Assembly: GCA_964424805.1 (NCBI GenBank)
Contig: CAYRKH010000088.1
Span: 1-12,557, forward strand
Origin: IDS-8 sp964424805
GTDB lineage: Bacteria; Pseudomonadota; Gammaproteobacteria; Steroidobacterales; Woeseiaceae
Direction of reading: 5' to 3'
DNA length: 12,557 nt
Both the position numbers and the translations under genes were made by a program. Of this stretch, positions 6,214 through 12,557 are shown one piece after another. The notes beneath the pieces are model-generated. The model ran no database searches and had not been told where the DNA came from. It was given only the letters and a program-made list of their open reading frames with translations. Every line of letters starts with the position of its first letter. Position 1 is the stretch's first letter.

Positions 6214-6987
6214 TCAGGGAACGAAGCCTTGGAGGCGCCCCAGCAGCTCGCCGTGTAGCGCGGGCGTGGCAGCCGCCAGCACCGAGCGTGTGCCCAGGCC
6301 GACCGGCCGGCCGTTCAGGTCGGTGAACACCCCGCCCGCCTCCTGCACGATCACCGCGAGCGCAGCGACGTCGAGAATGCCGACGTCGGATTCGATGACC
6401 GCATCGATCTTCCCGGACGCGAGCAGGTGGTAATGGTAGAAATCGCCGTAGCCGCGAATGCGGTCCAGCAGTGGCACAATTTCGCCCAGGCGCTCCCAGC
6501 CTTCGCTCAGTGCAAGCGACTTGAGATTCCCGGTGGACAGCGCGGCGCGCTCGAGGACGTCGACATCGCTCACCCGCAGCCGCTCGCCGTTCAACCACGC
6601 GCCCTGCCCGGCTTCGGCCCAGGCCACCTCCTCGAACAGCGCGCCGCTCGACACGCCGAGCACCGGCACGCCGCCTTGCATCAGGGCAATCTGGGTCGAG
6701 AAAAAAGGATAGCCGCGGACGAAGCCCTTGGTCCCGTCGATCGGGTCAACCAGCCAGACGGCCTGGGCGTCGATCCGGGTCTGCCCGCCTTCTTCACCGT
6801 AGAAGCCGTGCTGAGGGAACCTCGCGAGGATGATGTTGCGGATGGCGTCCTCGCATTCGGTATCCGCACGCGTTACCGGCGTGCGGTCGGCCTTGGTGTG
6901 CACCTCGAGGTTGCCGCGATAGTAGCGCCGGCTGATGTCGGCGGCGGCGCGGGCGGCCTCGAGCGCGCATTCGAGTTCGGGAGACAT
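6214..6987 (-). CDS. Inositol monophosphatase-family phosphatase (HisN/SuhB-like)
   Basis: This 257-aa metal-dependent phosphatase has all the family motifs: a substrate/metal-loop region KADRTPVTRAD (32-42), GEEGG (64-68), the metal site DPIDGTKGF (81-89), and the C-terminal metal aspartate in GILDVAAL (Asp206) followed by VIVQEAGG. Such enzymes are magnesium-dependent and cytoplasmic. Members act on inositol phosphates, histidinol phosphate (HisN) or 3'-phosphoadenosine 5'-phosphate (CysQ). The HTKADRTPVTRAD and RGYPFFSTQIAL segments look closest to the HisN-type branch, but I cannot fix the substrate from sequence alone. ATG 6987 is preferred to TTG 7023, which would add 12 residues outside the family's normal start. 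It is convergent with the ABC ATPase across the REP pair and divergent from the B12-controlled btuB unit, and no operon partner is seen. Confidence 0.9.
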   Translation of the reverse strand: MSPELECALEAARAAADISRRYYRGNLEVHTKADRTPVTRADTECEDAIRNIILARFPQHGFYGEEGGQTRIDAQAVWLVDPIDGTKGFVRGYPFFSTQIALMQGGVPVLGVSSGALFEEVAWAEAGQGAWLNGERLRVSDVDVLERAALSTGNLKSLALSEGWERLGEIVPLLDRIRGYGDFYHYHLLASGKIDAVIESDVGILDVAALAVIVQEAGGVFTDLNGRPVGLGTRSVLAAATPALHGELLGRLQGFVP

Positions 6988-7155
6988 ACCGTGAACTATG
7001 GCGCCAGCGCGGCAGCGACACAAGCGCCGCTATGGCCCGTCTTCGCGAACGACCGGTAACGAAGTGATCGCGGACGTCGTAGCGATCCCTCGAGAAGCCG
7101 ACCGCGGGCAGGCACCGCGATGCTTTCTGCGAACCGCCGCAACGGGGGCTGCTGC

Positions 7156-7184
7156 TTGACACGCCCGCGGTGCAAATCTATGGT
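7156..7184 (+). promoter_or_regulatory. Sigma-70 promoter for the cobalamin riboswitch / btuB unit
   Basis: TTGACA (7156-7161), 17 bp, then TATGGT (7179-7184; four of six consensus bases). The start would fall near 7191, just before the first riboswitch helix, which supports the assignment. The rest of the 208 bp between the phosphatase start and the riboswitch holds nothing else I recognise. Confidence 0.75.
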
Positions 7185-7195
7185 TCCCCGCGACA

Positions 7196-7434
7196 CTAGG
7201 TGAACCCGGAAAGGCATTTTTCCGGGTGAACGGGAAGCCGGTGAGGCGTTCACTGACGCTCATGCCGGCGCTGCCCCCGCAACGGTGATCGAGTCAACCC
7301 GCAGCCCCCGGCGTGCCCACGGCACCCCGGAGCCACTGCGAACCGAGGCAAAGCATCGCTTCGGTTCGCGGGAAGGCGCTGCGGGCCGGAGCGACGCTCG
7401 TCCTCCGCTCGTAAGCCCGGAGACCGGCCTGGTG
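7196..7434 (+). ncRNA. Cobalamin (B12) riboswitch
   Basis: This leader element binds coenzyme B12 and reduces expression of the uptake genes behind it. The conserved core is clear: hairpin ACCCGGAAA/TTTCCGGGT (7204-7212 with 7219-7227), GGGAAGCCGGTG (7232-7243), GCTGCCCCCGCAACGGTGAT (7270-7289) and the B12 box AAGCCCGGAGACCGGCC (7413-7429). Between the last two lies an enlarged variable arm of about 120 nt with its own 9-bp hairpin (GCGAACCGA/TCGGTTCGC, about 7337-7371) and a smaller GAGCG-type hairpin. This makes the element longer than the usual 200 nt or so. It precedes btuB and the adenosyltransferase, the expected B12 regulon. Boundaries are approximate. Confidence 0.95.
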
Positions 7435-7498
7435 CCACAGGCGAATGACGCGGCGGGCGATTCGGACGTGCAGTTGAGGGCTTTCCCGGTACACCAGG

Positions 7499-7562
7499 AT
7501 TCCCTGCGCCATTCGCATTTCTTCGGCACACGGCCGCGTGCGGGTGGCACGCACAGGGGAAT
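7499..7562 (+). promoter_or_regulatory. Putative translational expression platform of the B12 riboswitch
   Basis: ATTCCCTG (7499-7506) can pair, with one bulged C, to CAGGGGAAT (7554-7562), which contains the btuB Shine-Dalgarno GGGGA (7556-7560). Between them a perfect 6-bp hairpin GCGTGC/GCACGC (7536-7541 with 7547-7552) would stack on it. A second pairing, GCGAATG with CATTCGC (7441-7447 with 7511-7517), overlaps the same region and could be the alternative fold. I see no T-rich terminator here, so control of translation rather than termination is inferred. Confidence 0.45.
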
Positions 7563-7565
7563 GCA

Positions 7566-9356
7566 ATGACCAGGACCAACGGCGGGGCGCTCCTCGCCCT
7601 CTTTCTCTCCTACGCCGGCGCGGTGCAGGCCGCGGACGGTGATTTCGAACCTTTGCGGGAAGCCGATATCGTCGTGACGGCAACGCGAACGCCCCTGCCG
7701 ATCGAGCAGGCGATCGTGCCCGTCACTGTCATCACCCGGCAGGACATCGAGCAGTCGCTGGCTTCCGATCTCGCTGAGCTGCTGCGCTTCGAAGCCGGCG
7801 TGGAGATCGGCCGCAACGGTGGGCCAGGCCAGGGCACGTCGATATTCATGCGCGGCACGGAGAGCAACCATACGCTGGTCCTGATCGACGGCGTACGCAT
7901 CAACCCTGGCACGGTTGGCGGCGCCGCTGTCCATTACATCGCACCGGAGCTCATCGAGCGGGTCGAGATCGTCAAGGGCGCGCGCTCCGCGCTGTTCGGC
8001 ACCGATGCCATCGGCGGCGTGGTCAACATCATTACGCGCCGCCGCGACCGCGCGTATGCGGAGGCTGCAGTCGGCGGCGGCAGCTTCGCGACCCGTTCCG
8101 CCTACGCCGCTGCGGGGCGGCGCACGGAAAGCGGCGATATCGGCATTGGCGTCAACCTGCAGGATACCGACGGCTTCCCCGCGCGTACGGACACCGTCAT
8201 CGACCGCGGCTACGACAACCTGTCGGCCAGCTTCCACGCCGGCAAGCGGCTCGGCGATCACTATCTCTCTCTCCGGCACTGGCGCGCGGTTGGGTCCAAC
8301 GAGTATTTCGATTTCCTGCTGACGCCGCTCGACCAGGACTTCCGCAATGCAAGCAGCGCGCTCGAGCTTCGCTCGGACCCGGGCAAAAATGTATCCAGCA
8401 AGCTGGTCGTCAGCCATATCGTCGACGAGATCGAGCAGAACCAGTCCGCCGACTTCGTGCGCTCGAAGCGCAACGCGCTTGACTGGCAGCTGGACTGGGT
8501 CACCGGCAACCACCGTTGGATCGGCGGCATCTACCTCGTGGATGAACGGGCGACGGCGGTATCGTTCGGCGACGGCTTCGACGCCGACACGGACGTCAGG
8601 GCCGTGTTCCTCGAGAACCTGTGGGCTGGCGGTCCGCATCGTACGTTCACCGCCGTCCGGCTGACGGACCACGACACCTTCGGCAATCACGTCACGTGGA
8701 ACGCGGAGTACGCGTTCGCGCTCAACGACCGGTGGACACTGAGCGCAGGCCTTGGCCACGCTTTCCGCGCGCCCGACGCAACGGACCGCTTCGGATTCGG
8801 CGGCAACCCGTCGCTCGACCCCGAGATCGCCGACGAGGCGCAGGCGGGCCTGAGCTACCGACCGAACGCCCGCCACTCGATCGATCTCGAGCTCTACCAC
8901 AAGGATATCGAGGACCTCATCGAGTTCGACCTGGCGAGCTTCGAGCTGCGCAACATCGGCATTGCCGAAATCCGCGGCGCGGAGCTCCGCTGGGAGTACC
9001 GCGGTGACGAGTACGCGCTGCTCGCGAGCCTGGTACGTCAATCGGCGGACAATGCCGTCGACAACCTGCGCCTGCCACGCCGCGCGGAGGAAAGCCTGAC
9101 GCTGAAGGTCGTCCGGAATCTCGGGCCGCACCGCGTGGGCCTGTCCGTTCTCGCAAGCGGCGACCGCACGGACATCGGTGACCTGCGCCTGCCGGGCTAC
9201 GTCGTCGCCAACCTGACCGGGCAGCTCGCATTCGGCGATCGCTGGCGCCTCAGAGCGCGCATCGAGAACCTGCTGGATGCACAATACGAGACGGTGGCGG
9301 GCTTTCGCATGCAGGAACGAAGCGGGTTCGTCGATTTGAGCTACCAGTGGCAGTGA
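7566..9356 (+). CDS. btuB: TonB-dependent vitamin B12 receptor BtuB
   Basis: This 596-aa outer-membrane receptor imports cobalamin using TonB energy. It has a signal peptide (about residues 1-22, ending AVQA), a TonB box EADIVVTATR (32-41), a plug domain (SDLAELLRFEAGVEI, IFMRGTESNHTLVLIDGVRI, IERVEIVKGARSALFGTDAIGGVVNI) and a beta-barrel ending in RLRARIENLLDAQYETVAGF and the aromatic-rich FVDLSYQWQ. The length fits BtuB (about 600 residues). The final residue is Gln rather than the usual Phe, although Trp precedes it. The start ATG 7566 has GGGGA 5 nt upstream. An upstream cobalamin riboswitch makes B12, rather than iron chelates, the likely substrate. The adenosyltransferase gene starts 7 bp after its stop, so the two are one operon. 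Confidence 0.95.
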   Translation: MTRTNGGALLALFLSYAGAVQAADGDFEPLREADIVVTATRTPLPIEQAIVPVTVITRQDIEQSLASDLAELLRFEAGVEIGRNGGPGQGTSIFMRGTESNHTLVLIDGVRINPGTVGGAAVHYIAPELIERVEIVKGARSALFGTDAIGGVVNIITRRRDRAYAEAAVGGGSFATRSAYAAAGRRTESGDIGIGVNLQDTDGFPARTDTVIDRGYDNLSASFHAGKRLGDHYLSLRHWRAVGSNEYFDFLLTPLDQDFRNASSALELRSDPGKNVSSKLVVSHIVDEIEQNQSADFVRSKRNALDWQLDWVTGNHRWIGGIYLVDERATAVSFGDGFDADTDVRAVFLENLWAGGPHRTFTAVRLTDHDTFGNHVTWNAEYAFALNDRWTLSAGLGHAFRAPDATDRFGFGGNPSLDPEIADEAQAGLSYRPNARHSIDLELYHKDIEDLIEFDLASFELRNIGIAEIRGAELRWEYRGDEYALLASLVRQSADNAVDNLRLPRRAEESLTLKVVRNLGPHRVGLSVLASGDRTDIGDLRLPGYVVANLTGQLAFGDRWRLRARIENLLDAQYETVAGFRMQERSGFVDLSYQWQ

Positions 9357-9363
9357 GACGGAT

Positions 9364-9915
9364 ATGGGAAAACGGCTGACCAGGATCTATACGCGCACCG
9401 GCGATAACGGGACCACCGGCCTCGGCGACCGCACGCGCATCGACAAGGATCACCCGCGGGTGGAAGCCTACGGCACGGTCGACGAGGCCAACAGCGCGAT
9501 CGGGATGGTGCTCGCCGCCTCGTCGGTGCCGGACGCCATCCGGGCCTGCCTCACTGAAGTGCAGCACGACCTGTTCGAGCTGGGCGGCGAACTCTGCATT
9601 CCCGGTCACCGGGCCGTGGAGGACCCGTTCATCGAGCGCCTCGAACACCATTTGGACGACTTCAACGCCGAACTGCCGGCGCTAAAGGATTTCATCCTGC
9701 CCGGCGGCGGCCAGGCCGCCGCCGCCTGCCACCTCGCCCGCACCGTGGTGCGACGCGCCGAAAGACGCGTGCGCACCCTCGCCAAGCAGGAAGAAGTCCG
9801 CACCGAGGTGCTGCGCTACCTCAACCGCCTCTCGGACCTGCTCTTCGTGATCGCACGTCGGCTGGCCCGCGAGGAATCGGGCCAGGAGATCATCTGGGAC
9901 CGCAACCGCCTTTAA
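9364..9915 (+). CDS. pduO: Cob(I)alamin adenosyltransferase, PduO type
   Basis: This 183-aa cytoplasmic enzyme transfers the 5'-deoxyadenosyl group of ATP to cob(I)alamin, giving coenzyme B12. PduO-type landmarks are present: the ATP-binding N-terminal TRTGDNGTTGL (10-20), YGTVDEANS (36-44), LPGGGQAAAACHLARTVVRRAERR (112-135, with the RRAERR core), and a C-terminal LNRLSDLLFVIAR. It is unrelated to the CobA/BtuR type despite the same reaction. It lies 7 bp behind btuB under the same riboswitch, so imported cobalamin is converted directly to the active coenzyme. A weak GACGG stretch precedes ATG 9364. The last codons overlap a 14-bp palindrome. The family is sometimes labelled cobO in annotations; MMAB is the animal homologue. 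Confidence 0.95.
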   Translation: MGKRLTRIYTRTGDNGTTGLGDRTRIDKDHPRVEAYGTVDEANSAIGMVLAASSVPDAIRACLTEVQHDLFELGGELCIPGHRAVEDPFIERLEHHLDDFNAELPALKDFILPGGGQAAAACHLARTVVRRAERRVRTLAKQEEVRTEVLRYLNRLSDLLFVIARRLAREESGQEIIWDRNRL

Positions 9916-9920
9916 AGGCG
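9907..9920 (+). terminator. Palindrome over the pduO stop, possible terminator stem
   Basis: CGCCTTTAAAGGCG is a perfect 14-bp palindrome that includes the TAA stop (9913-9915). It is followed by TCCTTCTTTAAAGG rather than a clean T tract, so termination here is uncertain. The larger inverted repeats just downstream are the stronger hairpins. Confidence 0.35.
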
Positions 9921-9929
9921 TCCTTCTTT

Positions 9930-10094
9930 AAAGGTGTCAGGTTTATTTTCTCTTTTGGTCTGCTTAAACGTGTCAGGTTTATTTTCCTCTTAGACAAATA
10001 AACCTGACACCTTTACTCGTTTTCTTTAATAAACCTGACACCTTTCATCAGAAGGAAAATAAACCTGACACCTTTCATCGCACCTTTCATCGCA
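9930..10094. repeat. Clustered AAAGGTGTCAGGTTTATT repeats in both orientations
   Basis: Five copies of an 18-bp core occur in about 150 bp: two on the plus strand (9930-9950; 9966-9987 with one change, AAACGTG) and three on the minus strand (9996-10014, 10028-10045, 10056-10075). The two inner copies form a 15-bp perfect stem GTGTCAGGTTTATTT with AAATAAACCTGACAC (9970-9984 and 9996-10010) around an 11-nt loop. A perfect 12-bp tandem duplication CACCTTTCATCG (10069-10080, 10081-10092) extends the last copy into the end of the arsN2 gene. From memory, such repeats occur dispersed in several gammaproteobacterial genomes, often near IS200-like/REP-associated transposases; none is in this window. 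The cluster sits between convergent genes and may act as a two-way terminator. Confidence 0.85.
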
Positions 10095-10542
10095 GGGGTT
10101 TGTGCATCAGGTGCGCGCTCCGGGGACAGAGCGATGCGAATTCGCGGGTGTTGCGGATAGCCGTTGGTGCTTTGCCGCGGTCGACGATCCTATAGTCGAG
10201 TTTCCAGAAGAACACTTCGGTGTCGACCGTGAGCAGCCACAGGTCGGTGAGGCCCGCGGCCGCCGCCCGGTTCTCGAGGGCCTTTACGAGCTGCCTGCCG
10301 ATGCCGGCGGCCCTGTGGCCGGGATCGACGACCAGGGAGCGCAGCAGCCCGGTGGAGCCGAACGCCTGCAGGCCTATCGCGCCGCTTACCGGGGGCGGCG
10401 TGCCCACCGCATCCAGGGCGACCAGGAACCCGTCGAGGTGATCGGCGTCCAGGTCATCGAGCGGCAGGGCGGAATCGCCGAGCAGGCGTTCGATGGCCGG
10501 CCAGTCTTTGGCCTGGGCCTCGCGAATGGTGGCGCTGGTCAT
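10087..10542 (-). CDS. arsN2: GNAT N-acetyltransferase, ArsN2 family
   Basis: This 151-aa cytoplasmic acetyltransferase has the GNAT acetyl-CoA loop LLRSLVVDPGHRAAGIG (R77-x-x-G-I-G82), the preceding beta strand GAIGLQAFG, and the C-terminal block TAIRNTREFASLCP. That block marks the group annotated as arsenic resistance N-acetyltransferase ArsN2. ArsN-type enzymes are described as acetylating organoarsenical or related amines. No other ars gene is nearby, so an arsenic role here is inference from the family name. ATG 10542 is chosen because the family begins at this point and GGAAG lies 5 nt upstream; an in-frame upstream extension of 39 residues has no family support. It follows btuF by about 50 bp on the same strand. 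Its last codons lie within a 12-bp tandem duplication of the neighbouring repeat. Confidence 0.85.
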   Translation of the reverse strand: MTSATIREAQAKDWPAIERLLGDSALPLDDLDADHLDGFLVALDAVGTPPPVSGAIGLQAFGSTGLLRSLVVDPGHRAAGIGRQLVKALENRAAAAGLTDLWLLTVDTEVFFWKLDYRIVDRGKAPTAIRNTREFASLCPRSAHLMHKPLR

Positions 10543-10591
10543 AGATGCTTCCGTCTGTGCCGGGGCCCTGCAGTTGCACGCTTGGATTGCC

Positions 10592-11548
10592 TTACGGGAA
10601 AGCTCGCCCCGAACGATTGAGGCGAGTCCCTGCAAAATGGAACGCTGCGGCGCCGGCAAGTTCCGTGCCGATGTCGCCGCGTTGCTCGCGAGCCCGGTCC
10701 AGCGTCGCGCACAGCCTTTCCCCGGCTTCCAGGAGCCCCGGCGTCGCCCGGCCTACCTGGTCCGCCGGCAGGAAGAAGAAATTGCCGTACCGGTTGGCCG
10801 CCAGGTCCGGCCAGCGCTGCCACACGGCGAACACGTCCGGCGGATTATCCGAGCTTGCGAGCATCACCTCCGGGTCTTCGGACAGCACGGCTTCAACGCT
10901 GACCATGGGCGCGAGCTCCCCGAGCCCGGCAAAAACATTGCGCCCGCCGCAGGTCTCGATCAACTGGCTGACATAGTGCTGGCCGTTGACCGTGTAAAGC
11001 GGCCGCTGCGAGACCTGGTAGAACACCCTGATCGGCCGCGCATCGCGGTGCCGCGCCGAGAGCCGCTCCAGCCCGGCACGAAAACGACCGGCTGCCAGCT
11101 CCGCCTGCTCGACCCGATCCGTCAGTTCGCCGATGCGCAGCAGCGCCGCCGCCACGTCGTCGAGCCCGCGCGTGCGGATGACCTCGACCCGGTAGCCGCG
11201 GCTTCGCAGCTCCTCCGTCACGTGCGCCGGCGTGCCGCTCGCCCACACCAGCAGCAGGTCGGGCTCGAGCATCGCCAGGCGCTCCTGGTCCAGCGAAAAC
11301 GCGTCGCCGACGACCGGCAGCGCCGCGGCCTCGGGCGGATGATTGGTATACGCGCTGACGCCGACCACCAGGTCCCCCGCGCCCACCGCGAACACGAGCT
11401 CCGCCAGGTGCGGCGCCAGCGTGACGATCCGCAGGACCGAATGATCATCCCGATCGGGGTGGCGCGGCTCCCCGCTCCGGCCGTCGCAGCCGGAGCCGGA
11501 AAATGCAAGCGCGAGCGTCAGGATGAGCGCGGCGGCAGGGCGCCTCAC
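10592..11548 (-). CDS. btuF: Cobalamin-binding protein BtuF (helical-backbone periplasmic binding protein, predicted lipoprotein)
   Basis: This 318-aa substrate-binding component delivers B12 to a BtuCD-type importer. It has an export signal ending in SGSGC, with Cys21 as probable lipid anchor; Gly at -3 makes the lipobox imperfect. The mature protein starts with RIVTLAPHLAELVFAVGAGD and VVGVSAYTNHPP, continues with a LEPDLLLVWASG block and RVFYQVSQRPLYTVN, and has ETCGGRNVFAGL, all characteristic of the BtuF/FecB family. The HPP and P-VVGD elements favour cobalamin over siderophores. The start GTG 11548 overlaps the ampE stop in the string GTGA (11545-11548), so translation is coupled to ampE. 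No riboswitch or independent promoter is visible before it. BtuB, a BtuD-like ATPase and an adenosyltransferase elsewhere in the window support the B12 assignment. Confidence 0.9.
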   Translation of the reverse strand: MRRPAAALILTLALAFSGSGCDGRSGEPRHPDRDDHSVLRIVTLAPHLAELVFAVGAGDLVVGVSAYTNHPPEAAALPVVGDAFSLDQERLAMLEPDLLLVWASGTPAHVTEELRSRGYRVEVIRTRGLDDVAAALLRIGELTDRVEQAELAAGRFRAGLERLSARHRDARPIRVFYQVSQRPLYTVNGQHYVSQLIETCGGRNVFAGLGELAPMVSVEAVLSEDPEVMLASSDNPPDVFAVWQRWPDLAANRYGNFFFLPADQVGRATPGLLEAGERLCATLDRAREQRGDIGTELAGAAAFHFAGTRLNRSGRAFP

Positions 11549-12453
11549 ACGGACCAGCCGTACAGGGTCATGGCCGCGATGACCGCGGCCCAGATGAGCA
11601 GCGAACGGAATACCAGCCTGTTCGCGGCGAGCGCCCCGCGCGCGCCGCGCGCGGCACGGCTCTCGTCCTCCGTCTCCGGCACCGACAGCGCGCCGAGCCC
11701 CACCCGCGCCAGCAGGTTATCGTTCTGCACGCCGGGCGGCACGCCGACATTGCCGCCGCTCCGCCACGCCGTGATCGCCGCCTCGAAGTTGCCGGCCATG
11801 GCGTAGCCCACCGCGGCCAGCCGCGCCGGGATCCACGCGATCCACCCGTGCAGGTCCTCGGCGGCCGTCACCGAGAGCGACGCGGCACTCGCGCCGCTTT
11901 CGTCTCGCGCGGCCCTGAACACGGCCCGCCGCCGAATCAGGTCGGTAACGCGATACGCCCAGGCGCCCAGCGGCCCCAGCAGGATGAACCAGAAGATCAC
12001 CGCGAACAGCCGGTTGTTCGCCTGCACGCACACGGCCGCTTCGATCTCGCTGACGCGCGCTTCCAATTCCGGCGGCGGGTCCCGTTCGAGCAGCGCTTTC
12101 CCGGAGCGGCGGATACGTTCCTCGTCCTCAGACTCGAGCGCCGCGCAGTATTCGTTCACCTCCTCGCCGATGTCCTTCGGCCCGAAGGAGAAGAACAGTA
12201 CGATGACGGCGAACAGCAGGTAGGCGAAGCCGAACAGCGCGTCACCGAGCAGCAGGCGTACGAGCACCACCGGCAGCACGAGCACGGCGGCGAGCAGCAC
12301 GACCAGCAGCAAAGGCGGCCAGTTGGCGAAGCGGTTCACCTGCTCGAAGCCCCTGTCGATGATACGATCCAGCCAGCGCAGCTCGCGCAGGTGAAAAAGC
12401 TGCGTGGCGAGGCGCTCGACGGCGAGGCCTATCAGTAAAGCAATGAGCTTCAT
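11545..12453 (-). CDS. ampE: AmpE-like inner-membrane protein (regulatory signaling modulator family)
   Basis: This 302-aa membrane protein has hydrophobic segments at about 2-14, 46-68, 72-90, 149-167 and 281-300. It carries the AmpE/CobD-superfamily features FSFGPKDIGEEVNEYC (88-103), an acidic linker, EARVSEIEAAVCVQANNRLFAVIFWFILLGPLGAWAYR (131-168) and an amphipathic C-terminal half. AmpE is encoded with AmpD and is linked to sensing of cell-wall damage and beta-lactamase induction in enterobacteria, although its biochemical role is unsettled. CobD/CbiB (cobinamide synthesis) shares the superfamily, which is notable beside B12 genes. The immediate AmpD partner and the sequence itself favour AmpE. 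Start ATG 12453 overlaps the ampD stop as ATGA; the stop overlaps the btuF start as GTGA. Both junctions indicate tight coupling. Confidence 0.88.
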   Translation of the reverse strand: MKLIALLIGLAVERLATQLFHLRELRWLDRIIDRGFEQVNRFANWPPLLLVVLLAAVLVLPVVLVRLLLGDALFGFAYLLFAVIVLFFSFGPKDIGEEVNEYCAALESEDEERIRRSGKALLERDPPPELEARVSEIEAAVCVQANNRLFAVIFWFILLGPLGAWAYRVTDLIRRRAVFRAARDESGASAASLSVTAAEDLHGWIAWIPARLAAVGYAMAGNFEAAITAWRSGGNVGVPPGVQNDNLLARVGLGALSVPETEDESRAARGARGALAANRLVFRSLLIWAAVIAAMTLYGWSV

Positions 12454-12557
12454 GCCGGGCTATCTGCTCCTGCGCGCGGGTGAAGCAAATCATACAGCCG
12501 CAGCCAGTCGAAAGCCGGACCGGGGTCGGTTTTCCGCCCCGGGGCGACGTCCGAATG
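12450..12557 (-). CDS. ampD: AmpD, 1,6-anhydro-N-acetylmuramyl-L-alanine amidase, C-terminal fragment
   Basis: Only the last 35 codons are present; the gene enters from the right edge. They begin HSDVAPGRKTDPGPAFDW, the end of the AmpD zinc-amidase active site. His and Asp at fragment residues 1 and 11 have the spacing of the two C-terminal zinc ligands of AmpD (His154 and Asp164 in the enterobacterial enzymes). AmpD is a cytoplasmic enzyme that cleaves the stem peptide from anhydromuropeptides during cell-wall recycling. Its stop TGA (12450-12452) overlaps the ampE start as ATGA. The tail after FDW (LRLYDLLHP and a short Ala/Gly-rich end) is ordinary for the family. It was too short to appear as a long open frame, but the motif is unambiguous. 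Confidence 0.93.
   Translation of the reverse strand, partial: HSDVAPGRKTDPGPAFDWLRLYDLLHPRAGADSPA

Noticed and set aside
7260..9284. Long open frame (674 codons) on the minus strand across btuB
   Set aside because: It is an antisense shadow of a GC-rich gene: no family motifs, an implausible composition, and btuB with its signal peptide, TonB box, plug and riboswitch occupies the other strand.
10493..11806. 437-codon open frame on the plus strand across btuF and arsN2
   Set aside because: Low-complexity Arg/Pro/His-rich shadow with no recognisable domain, antisense to well-supported genes.
11545..12453. CobD/CbiB adenosylcobinamide-phosphate synthase instead of AmpE
   Set aside because: Tempting next to B12 genes, but the direct ATGA overlap with ampD and the FGPKDIGEEV and ANNRLFAVIFWF features fit AmpE better; the superfamily link is noted as a finding.

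Overview
The window is GC-rich, almost fully coding, chromosomal DNA from a gammaproteobacterium. The ampD-ampE pair, a PduO-type adenosyltransferase beside btuB, REP-type palindromes and frequent GTG/TTG starts suggest an environmental lineage in the Woeseiaceae/Steroidobacterales/Xanthomonadales range. That placement is inference from gene content only. No insertion sequence, phage gene, tRNA, rRNA or CRISPR array is visible.

Layout. Positions 2-157 (+) hold the 3' end of a glutathione-dependent formaldehyde dehydrogenase. Positions 327-3236 (+) hold pdxH, a 63-aa CPXCG zinc-ribbon protein and a secreted beta-propeller/amidohydrolase-fold protein whose recognisable metal ligands are missing; the three reading frames overlap end to start. 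Positions 3237-3756 are a 520-bp gap between protein genes. It contains what I read as a small-RNA gene: an enhancer-like box, a near-consensus sigma-54 promoter, an A-rich leader with several AANAANAA motifs (the Hfq/Crc-type CA motif of Pseudomonas CrcZ), and an intrinsic terminator. Positions 3757-6113 (+) hold a lipoprotein amidase and a BtuD/FhuC-type ABC ATPase. A REP inverted pair closes that unit against a convergent inositol-phosphatase-family gene (6214-6987, -). Positions 7156-9915 (+) are a B12 unit: sigma-70 promoter, cobalamin riboswitch, btuB and a PduO-type cobalamin adenosyltransferase. Positions 9930-10094 hold a dense array of an 18-bp repeat in both orientations. Positions 10087-12557 (-) form a unit reading ampD (partial), ampE, btuF, arsN2, with 4-bp overlaps at the first two junctions.

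How it fits together. B12 uptake is the main theme: outer-membrane receptor (BtuB), substrate-binding protein (BtuF), ATPase (BtuD-like) and adenosyltransferase are all present, but on three separate transcription units. Only btuB-pduO shows a riboswitch, and no BtuC permease is in the window. The second theme is housekeeping: B6 synthesis or salvage, formaldehyde oxidation, and muropeptide recycling (AmpD/AmpE). The most novel candidate is the sigma-54-driven CA-motif RNA at about 3505-3712.
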